A DNA stretch of 9,084 nucleotides, taken from the NCBI GenBank assembly GCA_002291925.1, contig DBAY01000044.1:1-9084 (forward strand), read 5' to 3'. A program made the position numbers and the translations under genes. The notes beneath the pieces are model-generated. The model did not search any database. It had not been told where the DNA came from and saw nothing but the letters and a program-made list of their open reading frames with translations. Positions 1 to 4,910 of the stretch are shown one piece after another (the first letter of the stretch is position 1; each line of letters starts with the position of its first letter). The stretch comes from Alphaproteobacteria bacterium UBA998 (GTDB lineage: Bacteria; Pseudomonadota; Alphaproteobacteria; Rickettsiales; UBA998).

Positions 1-3
1 ATC

Positions 4-174
4 TTAATGGGACAATGCCGAAGATTCTAAGATGCGATCGTCATAATCATGAGCCAAATAATCGGCGAGGTCTTCTGGATTATAGAGCGAACCAAACGTT
101 TCTGTAAAACAGGTCTGCCCGAGTTCGACCAGCCGGACCCAATCATCCGGCATTGCCGGGCGCAGATCGATCAT
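4..174 (-). pseudogene. GNAT N-acetyltransferase, N-terminal part only (56 codons, then stop)
   Basis: Reading from the ATG at 174, this frame gives a peptide beginning MIDLRPAMPDDWVRLVEL and continuing through TFGSLYNPEDLADYLAHDY. It resembles the first strand and helix of GNAT-family acetyltransferases, which open with an I/LRPA-x-DD motif and often carry a TFxETFG-LYxPEDL segment. That family transfers an acetyl group from acetyl-CoA to an amine and is usually about 150-180 residues long. Here a TAA at 4-6 ends the frame after 56 residues, before the acetyl-CoA-binding core. The other two minus-strand frames stay open over the last bases, so a frameshift near position 20-30 is possible. 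The ATG overlaps the ilvN stop (ATGA), which implies translational coupling. Family assignment is by recognition of the N-terminus only. The pseudogene call is an inference, because the window ends three bases beyond the stop. Confidence 0.5.
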
Positions 175-707
175 ACACCGTCCCGGCCCCGCGCCATGGC
201 GGCGGCGCCGGTGCGGGCGATCTCCACGAGGCCCAGCGGGCGCATCAGGTCGATGAAGCTGTCGATTTTCTCGGGCTTGCCGGTGATCTCGAAAATGAAG
301 GATTCGCTGGTGGCATCCACCGAGCGGGCGCGGAAGATTTCCGCAATGCGCAGCGCCTCGATGCGCGCCTCGCCGGTGCCTGCCACCTTCACCAGCCCCA
401 GTTCACGCTCGACGAACGGGCCTTCCACCGTGAGGTCATGCACGCGGTGCACGGGCACCATGCGCTCCAGAAGCGCTTTGATCTGCGTAATCACCTGCTC
501 GGTGCCCGAGGTGACGATGGTGATGCGGGAGAGGTTTTTCTCCGCATCCACCCCGGCCACGGTCAGGCTCTCGATGTTGTAACCCCGGCCCGAAAACAGC
601 CCGATGACCCGCCCCAGCACGCCGAATTCGTTATCGACGATGACCGCCAGCGTATGGCGGTGCAACTCGAGTTTCTTTTCCGGGATGTCGTAGACGATGT
701 CGGTCAT
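171..707 (-). CDS. ilvN: acetolactate synthase, small (regulatory) subunit
   Basis: 178 residues, a normal length for IlvN/IlvH. Residues about 18-92 form the ACT domain (HTLAVIVDNEFGVLGRVIGL, then RGYNIESLTVAGVD and LSRITIV), which binds the feedback inhibitor valine. Residues about 93-170 match the C-terminal domain of the family (VERELGLVKVAG, SFIFEITGKPEKID). The subunit activates the catalytic subunit and makes it valine-sensitive in the first common step of valine, leucine and isoleucine synthesis. ilvN normally follows ilvB directly. Here the ilvB stop lies about 4.2 kb upstream and a plus-strand gene lies between, so ilvN must have its own promoter in 708-838. No clear Shine-Dalgarno precedes the ATG at 707. 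The downstream acetyltransferase frame overlaps its stop by ATGA. Identification is firm. Whether to call it ilvN or ilvH is a matter of naming. Confidence 0.95.
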   Translation of the reverse strand: MTDIVYDIPEKKLELHRHTLAVIVDNEFGVLGRVIGLFSGRGYNIESLTVAGVDAEKNLSRITIVTSGTEQVITQIKALLERMVPVHRVHDLTVEGPFVERELGLVKVAGTGEARIEALRIAEIFRARSVDATSESFIFEITGKPEKIDSFIDLMRPLGLVEIARTGAAAMARGRDGV

Positions 708-738
708 GTGTCAGGGCGGGGGACAGGTAGGTTATGAG

Positions 739-766
739 CTAATATCATGCTGGTAAGGCAATGCAA
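739..766 (-). promoter_or_regulatory. weak candidate promoter for ilvN
   Basis: On the minus strand, TTGCAT (761-766) and TATTAG (739-744) are separated by 16 bases, 32 bases upstream of the ilvN start. The match to sigma-70 consensus is modest (3 of 6 and 4 of 6). It is listed because ilvN is separated from ilvB and needs a promoter in this divergent spacer. Two direct CAATGCA repeats (759-765 and 774-780, plus strand) lie at and just upstream of the -35 hexamer. Confidence 0.25.
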
Positions 767-789
767 GTTCTACCAATGCATGCCGCCTA

Positions 790-821
790 TTAACGCTGCT
801 TTAACGACCTGCCGTCATAAT
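790..821 (+). promoter_or_regulatory. CtrA-box promoter for the hypothetical gene at 839
   Basis: Positions 790-805 read TTAAC-N6-TTAAC, a perfect match to the binding site of the alphaproteobacterial cell-cycle regulator CtrA (TTAA-N7-TTAA(C)). A -10-like CATAAT lies at 816-821, ten bases after the box, so the box occupies the -35 position, as in CtrA-activated promoters. A start site near 828 would give a leader of about 11 bases before the ATG at 839. The match and geometry are seen in the sequence. Binding and activation are inferred. The same spacer holds the ilvN start on the other strand, so an effect on ilvN is also possible. Confidence 0.55.
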
Positions 822-838
822 GTTAGTAGAGTTTTGCC

Positions 839-1444
839 ATGTCGGAACGCATTAACAGAACCCAGCGCCCAGCTGCGGCCTCACCGCGACGGGAAACCCT
901 GCAGTGGGGCAGCCCTCCCATTCCTACGCCCCGCGAGCCCGGCGGCATCGAGGAACGCTTCATCGACGCCACGGGGCAGTTTATCGTGGAGCGCGACGAA
1001 TGGAATCCATCTCGAGGCACGCGTGTCATGAGTGTGAGCCGTCAGGGCGGCAGTGAAGCCTTCCGCCGAACCATCGTGAGGGAGGGAGGACAGGAAGGCT
1101 CGTCAGAAACCCATATACGCCGTGAATCATCGAAGCCCGGCGGGGAGGAAGCCTATCGCATTACGCAAAGCTATTTCGGTTTGCCGGATGATAAGGGCCG
1201 GGTGGCCGAGCAGCATGCCCATCTTTACCTCACGGTAAGAGGAAGCCATGTGGCAGCTGCTGTCCTGTCGAGTAGTGGATGTGGGGTAGCCGATCTCTTG
1301 AGCCAGGATGCCCAAAGGCTGCTGGAAAATGTGCGGCAGACCTTTCAGCAGCGCGAAATGCGCCTTGATACCGAGATGGATATTACGCGAACGGTCAGCG
1401 CCCTGCCGCGCGGCGAGGCGTGCGGCCCACGCACGCGTGACTGA
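839..1444 (+). CDS. hypothetical protein behind a CtrA box
   Basis: 201 residues and the only plus-strand gene. I do not recognise a family. The N-terminal 30 residues are rich in Arg, Pro and Ser and probably disordered. Residues about 35-150 look like a beta-rich domain (EERFIDATGQFIVERDEW, TRVMSVSRQGG, EEAYRITQSYFGL, EQHAHLYLTVRGSHVAAAVL). Residues about 150-190 look helical (LLSQDAQRLLENVRQTFQQREM). I see no signal peptide or membrane segment. Codon use is GC-rich in third positions like the neighbouring core genes, which supports real coding. No strong Shine-Dalgarno precedes the ATG. It converges on the 1454-1972 gene with 9 bases between the stop codons and no terminator between them. 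Its promoter carries a CtrA box, so cell-cycle control is plausible. Function unknown. Confidence 0.7.
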   Translation: MSERINRTQRPAAASPRRETLQWGSPPIPTPREPGGIEERFIDATGQFIVERDEWNPSRGTRVMSVSRQGGSEAFRRTIVREGGQEGSSETHIRRESSKPGGEEAYRITQSYFGLPDDKGRVAEQHAHLYLTVRGSHVAAAVLSSSGCGVADLLSQDAQRLLENVRQTFQQREMRLDTEMDITRTVSALPRGEACGPRTRD

Positions 1445-1453
1445 TACGGCGCA

Positions 1454-1972
1454 TCAGGCATACAGATCAAACGCCTGCTCGAATGCTTCCGTCACGCAAG
1501 CGCGAATGGCGGGGGAGAACAGCTCGATGCGGCTGGTTTCCGGGGGTTGCTTCAGCACGCCTTCCAGCGTCTGCGGGTTGATGCGCGCGAGATCGAACAG
1601 CGGCGCGCCGTCGAAGCGGCTGTTCTGCAGCAGATCGCGGATGCGGTGATCAAGCAGTTCGGCCTGCGGGGCCATTTCCGGCTCCGGCACCGCGCCCAGC
1701 GACTGGCGCGCCTCCCAGACGGGGGCCAGCTGCTGCATGACCCCGTTGGCCGCCGCGAAGACGCCGTCCAGCAACTCCAAGGCGGCTTCCTGCGCCTTCA
1801 GCGCGTCGGCATTGAGCTGCAGTGACGGCGCTGGGTCCACCGGGGCCACGGCGTCGCGGCTGAGCGGCAGGCGGCCCGCCTCGGCCGCCGGGCCGGTCAG
1901 CTGCTGCTGCGCCTGTGCCATCAGGCCGTGGGTATTCAGGCTGGAAAGAGAGGTCTCGAGGCTACCGATCAT
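1454..1972 (-). CDS. hypothetical helical protein, possibly flagellin-like
   Basis: 172 residues, predicted mostly helical, rich in Ala, Leu and Gln, with no signal peptide or membrane segment. The pattern is a short N-terminus with Gln-rich helix (LNTHGLMAQAQQQL), a Pro/Ala-rich linker (about 27-50), a long helix (about 56-92), then IRDLLQNSRFDGAPLFD (about 110-126). The last stretch recalls the helix followed by T-x-F-N-G-x-x-L found in flagellin N-terminal domains. The resemblance is by eye only, so I do not assign a function. The start at 1972 has no good Shine-Dalgarno. The gene is minus strand and 116 bases downstream of the methyltransferase, across an AT-rich spacer (1973-2088) that may hold its promoter although I find no convincing -35/-10 pair. 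It converges with the 839-1444 gene. Confidence 0.65.
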   Translation of the reverse strand: MIGSLETSLSSLNTHGLMAQAQQQLTGPAAEAGRLPLSRDAVAPVDPAPSLQLNADALKAQEAALELLDGVFAAANGVMQQLAPVWEARQSLGAVPEPEMAPQAELLDHRIRDLLQNSRFDGAPLFDLARINPQTLEGVLKQPPETSRIELFSPAIRACVTEAFEQAFDLYA

Positions 1973-2088
1973 TATTTTTCACGCCCGTCTTGCTGCGGTG
2001 CATAGCTCGGTTATAGCGAAATATAATGAATAAAAAGTTAATTTATGAATGAAGTCGGCAAAAAATGCCTAGGTGGTAAATTTCTTGG

Positions 2089-2817
2089 CTACCCGTCTAT
2101 TCTGTCCTCCCAGTAAAAGATATCACGCCCAATATCTTTGGCATGGTAATGCGAGGGAACCGGAATCATGACGCGCAGGAAGCTGTGCACATAAGGAAAG
2201 AAATGAAAATGCGGATTGAAGGTGTAGATGCCTTCCCTCTCACGTGGCACTACCAGGATCAGCCGTTTCCTGCAGATACGGCGAAGTTCCGCAACGGCTT
2301 GGCGCACATCAAGAATATGTTCGAGTGTATGGGTGCAGAGCACTGTATCAAAAGAGCCGTCGGGAAAAGGAAGATGCTCGATGGCGCTTTCGGTGAGCGT
2401 GAGATTTGGCCACCGGGCGCGAGTGGAGTCGGAAATCTGGAAATCGACACCGGTAAACTGGCTGTCCTTTAGCTCAGGTCGAGCGGAAAGCCGGCCGAGC
2501 GTGTAACCCGTGCCACAACCGATATCGGCAATCCGCCCGGGCACCACATGGGCGGCAATGGCGGCCAGGATCGCGTCGGAATTATCGGTTTCCTCGTGCA
2601 CGCGCGGCAGGCGGCGGTAGAGCGCGTCATATTCCTGTGGGGTCAGCGCATGGGCGCGCTGGCGAAAGGCAGCGAGATCATGCACCAACGGGCCGTAGGC
2701 CCTGCTCATCAGCCACGCAAAGGGCGGGCTATCGCGCAGCACTGGTGGCATTACGTCTTCCATTACCCAGCGGATAATGTTCGTTATTTCACGTTTCATG
2801 CGACTATTCAACCGCAT
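2089..2817 (-). CDS. class I SAM-dependent methyltransferase
   Basis: 242 residues. The glycine-rich SAM-binding motif I is ADIGCGTGYTLG (about 97-108). Motif post-I is FTGVDFQ (about 121-127), with the acidic residue that binds the ribose. LPFPDGSFDTVLCTHTLEHI (about 149-168) is the typical motif of the UbiE/Methyltransf_11 group. A core of this kind transfers methyl groups to small molecules or lipids, and the substrate cannot be told from sequence. The roughly 90-residue N-terminal extension and the aromatic C-terminus (NPHFHFFPYVHSFLRVMIPVP) are not motifs I can name. Two starts are possible, ATG at 2817 or ATG at 2799 (MKREITN), and neither has a clear Shine-Dalgarno. It lies 149 bases downstream of the M20 gene, across a spacer holding an ilvB-tail remnant and a hairpin. 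Confidence 0.88.
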   Translation of the reverse strand: MRLNSRMKREITNIIRWVMEDVMPPVLRDSPPFAWLMSRAYGPLVHDLAAFRQRAHALTPQEYDALYRRLPRVHEETDNSDAILAAIAAHVVPGRIADIGCGTGYTLGRLSARPELKDSQFTGVDFQISDSTRARWPNLTLTESAIEHLPFPDGSFDTVLCTHTLEHILDVRQAVAELRRICRKRLILVVPREREGIYTFNPHFHFFPYVHSFLRVMIPVPSHYHAKDIGRDIFYWEDRIDG

Positions 2818-2837
2818 GCATTAACGAAAGGCAAGCC

Positions 2838-2876
2838 TTACACCTGGCTCTTATCCAGCGGCTCGACCTTTTCCGC
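2838..2876 (-). repeat. diverged direct repeat of the ilvB 3' end, copy downstream of the M20 gene
   Basis: These 39 bases match 4872-4910 at 33 positions in the same orientation, including the stop codon. The two copies bracket the M20 gene exactly, about 2.03 kb apart. Confidence 0.65.
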
Positions 2877-2882
2877 AGCCTC

Positions 2883-2908
2883 CGGCACCGGTTTTTTTAT
2901 CGGTGCCG
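2883..2908. repeat. hairpin with 8-bp stem and T-rich loop
   Basis: CGGCACCG (2883-2890) and CGGTGCCG (2901-2908) form a perfect 8-bp stem around a 10-base loop containing seven T on the plus strand (A on the transcribed minus strand). It lies in the spacer between the M20 stop and the methyltransferase, just beside the ilvB remnant. The homopolymer is in the loop rather than after the stem, so it is not a standard intrinsic terminator. It could still stall transcription or mark the end of the M20 message. Confidence 0.5.
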
Positions 2909-2966
2909 CCTGTGGGCATCAAAGGCTTGCAAGGCGGTGGAAACTTTTGCATGTTCATAATGATGC

Positions 2967-4784
2967 TCACCGCTGCCGGCTGGCAGCGGCGCCATGTCCC
3001 TTTGCCATGCACTGTAGCTGCACAATCTGGCCAAACAGATTGATATTATCACTCATATGCTGCCGGGTCAGATGCTCGCCCTTGCCGTGCGGCATTTGGG
3101 CAAAGCCGCCCCGTGCCATGGTGAGCACCAGTGCGTTCGGCATTTCCTGGGCGATGACATTGCCATCGCTGGAGTAGGGAACAAGCGTGGCGGAGCTGGC
3201 AAATTTTGTAAATCCGGTCTGTTTGCCGATGGCGAGGTAGGGCTGCAGGCGCGGGTCATCCGGCGTGGCGGAAAGGTAGGGCGGTGCGTCAAAGGCCCGC
3301 TCAACCGTGTAGCGGATGTCGTTGTTCCATTTGGCGATGTAGTCGATATTCCGGATGACGGAATCCATCGCGTCAACGTTGCGCGCCTGATCACCCTTGG
3401 CAGCCTCGGGGGGGTAGCGCACGTCGTAGGAGAGGCGTGTATCGCGGGCGTCACCCTTCAACATGGGCACGCTCAGCTTGGTGACGCCAAGCAGGGGGAT
3501 GGCGCAATGGGCCGGGGCACCCTTGCCACGCTGCTGCGCATGTTCGCGGTAAATCGCGGCCGTCACTTCCAGCGCGTGTTCGATGGCGTTGTGCGGGACG
3601 GGCCTGCCGCGTTCTGTGGTCAGCGTCCGGGGGTAGCAGGGCGGCTCCTCATGCTGTGCGCCGGTGGGGCGTGTGACCGCGATGTTGACCGTGCCCAGAT
3701 CGAGCCCCCGCACTTGGTTCTTCATGTAATTCATCATGTTGCCGAGGTGCGTGAAACCGCGCAGCGTGAAATTGGCCAGCGGCTGCTCGACATTCTCGAA
3801 GCGGCGGCGAACTTTTTCATAGGTCGCCGTGCCTTGCGGGTCCTCTGGTGGCGCATCATAGCCCACGATAATGGTCGCCTTGCCGCCAACCACATTGCCC
3901 GCCACGCCATAATCAACGGCGCAGATTTCTGCCGGGATGCCTTCCTTTTCGCGCAGCTTCTTTACCCGCTCGAGCACCTTGGTCGCCATGATGGCGGGGT
4001 CGGCGGGGCTGGCGGCCTGCAAGGAGGAATGGCCGCTGCCGGATCCGATCTCGATGGTCAGGTAATGGCGGTAGGGTTGCGATGACGGCGGAAGGGGATA
4101 TTTATTCTCAAACCGGAGGTCGGTCTGCCGGGTGCCCTTGCAGCCAATGCCGATATAGCCGTCGGTCGGCTCCATGACGATGACCTCGGACGGCTCGCCG
4201 ACGAGCTTTTTCGTCAGGTCGCACACGCCCTTTGCGCCGAGCAGACCCACCTCCTCGCAAGAGGAAAGCATGAAGACGAGCGGCCGGTCGAGCTGCGTCA
4301 GCTGCCCGCTGGCCTGCATGGATTTCAGGGTGGCCATCAGGCTGGCGGTCTGCCCCTTGATATCGAGCGCGCCGCGCCCGATCACCTTCTCGCCCTCTTC
4401 GCGGCCCTGGAACGGATCATGCCCGTCCCACGGCTCGAGTGCGGGCACGGTATCGATATGCGCGGAAAAGGCGAGCGGCGGCTTGCTGCTTGGCCGCGCC
4501 GGATGCCACACCGCCACCAGCCCCTTGTGGAACTTGCCGCTTCCAGCCGGGTATTCGTAAGGCTCGGTGAAATAGATCTTGGCGCCGGTCTGCTCGGCGA
4601 GGTACTGGCCTACATACTCCGTGGCGGCGCGTGTGTCCTTGGTGAGATCGGCCCTGTCAGAGGTGGTGGTATTGAAGCCGATCAGCGCCTTGAGGGTGGC
4701 GACCGCGTCATGCAGTGGTTCTACTATGGTTTGGCGTGGGCGCGGGCTTGCCATCATGTAGGAATTTACCTGCTCGAGTATCAT
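2967..4784 (-). CDS. M20-family zinc metallopeptidase, long form
   Basis: 605 residues. The M20 (ArgE/DapE/ACY1/CPG2) metal-binding signature is complete. It comprises AHIDTVPA with H109 and D111, GRGALDIKG (137-144) with D141, SSCEEVG with catalytic E177 and metal ligand E178, MEPTDG with E205, and a late His in MPHGKGEHL (H571). GSGSGHSSLQ with H252 fits the lid/dimerisation domain His. Members remove acyl groups or cut peptide bonds of small substrates using two zinc ions. The exact substrate cannot be assigned. Most relatives are about 380-480 residues, and the excess here lies between E205 and H571. There is no signal peptide, so it is probably cytoplasmic. Starts at ATG 4784 or at 4757/4754 (MMASPRP) are possible and none has a strong Shine-Dalgarno. 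A promoter lies just upstream. The gene is bracketed by two copies of the ilvB tail. Confidence 0.9.
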   Translation of the reverse strand: MILEQVNSYMMASPRPRQTIVEPLHDAVATLKALIGFNTTTSDRADLTKDTRAATEYVGQYLAEQTGAKIYFTEPYEYPAGSGKFHKGLVAVWHPARPSSKPPLAFSAHIDTVPALEPWDGHDPFQGREEGEKVIGRGALDIKGQTASLMATLKSMQASGQLTQLDRPLVFMLSSCEEVGLLGAKGVCDLTKKLVGEPSEVIVMEPTDGYIGIGCKGTRQTDLRFENKYPLPPSSQPYRHYLTIEIGSGSGHSSLQAASPADPAIMATKVLERVKKLREKEGIPAEICAVDYGVAGNVVGGKATIIVGYDAPPEDPQGTATYEKVRRRFENVEQPLANFTLRGFTHLGNMMNYMKNQVRGLDLGTVNIAVTRPTGAQHEEPPCYPRTLTTERGRPVPHNAIEHALEVTAAIYREHAQQRGKGAPAHCAIPLLGVTKLSVPMLKGDARDTRLSYDVRYPPEAAKGDQARNVDAMDSVIRNIDYIAKWNNDIRYTVERAFDAPPYLSATPDDPRLQPYLAIGKQTGFTKFASSATLVPYSSDGNVIAQEMPNALVLTMARGGFAQMPHGKGEHLTRQHMSDNINLFGQIVQLQCMAKGHGAAASRQR

Positions 4785-4814
4785 GACATGCTGCCCAAAA
4801 ATTAACCGTTAGGT

Positions 4815-4843
4815 AATATAAAGGCGGTGTAGGCCCGTCGCAA
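4815..4843 (-). promoter_or_regulatory. sigma-70-type promoter for the M20 gene
   Basis: On the minus strand, TTGCGA (4838-4843, 4 of 6) and TATATT (4815-4820, 5 of 6) are separated by exactly 17 bases. A start near 4808 would give a leader of about 24 bases to the ATG at 4784. It lies in the 87-base spacer after ilvB, where I see no terminator, so read-through from ilvB is also possible. Confidence 0.5.
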
Positions 4844-4871
4844 ACAGACAAATGTTAATTTTAGATGACGC

Positions 4872-4910
4872 TTACACCTGATTCTTGTCCAGCGGACCGA
4901 CCTTTTCCTC
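4872..4910 (-). repeat. direct repeat, original copy: last 13 codons of ilvB
   Basis: This 3' end of ilvB including its stop codon matches 2838-2876 at 33 of 39 bases in the same orientation. See the remnant entry for the reading-frame comparison. Confidence 0.65.

Larger units (their letters stand above)
2838..2918 (-). pseudogene. remnant of an acetolactate synthase 3' end
   Basis: On the minus strand this open stretch, with no start codon, reads PVPEAAEKVEPLDKSQV and then TAA. The end of IlvB in this window is GPEEKVGPLDKNQV followed by TAA, so 9 of the last 11 residues agree. At DNA level 33 of the last 39 bases match, and most differences are silent or conservative, as if the copy diverged while still coding. 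A TGA at 2919-2921 closes the frame upstream and no other part of the enzyme is present. The best reading is a leftover C-terminal scrap of a second or earlier ilvB. A chance match is unlikely given the shared stop and frame. Confidence 0.5.

Noticed and set aside
2000..2050. TATAAC/TATATT -10-like hexamers upstream of the 1454-1972 gene
   Set aside because: No acceptable -35 at 16-18 bases. AT-rich spacer gives such hexamers by chance.
2058..2072. Small GGCA/TGCC hairpin after the methyltransferase
   Set aside because: Only a 4-bp stem without a U-run outside the loop, too weak to call a terminator.
2863..2953. Short minus-strand peptide frame of 35 codons with ATG, after the M20 stop
   Set aside because: Low-complexity Gly/Lys/Pro product, no ribosome binding site, and it overlaps the ilvB-tail remnant in a different frame.
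3057..4085. Long plus-strand open frame opposite the M20 gene
   Set aside because: Shadow of the M20 gene, whose catalytic motifs are all in the minus frame.
4802..4816. Possible second CtrA box (TTAA-N7-GTAA) between the M20 promoter and start
   Set aside because: One half site has a mismatch in the core TTAA and the position is downstream of the -10 box, so chance is a better explanation in AT-rich spacer.
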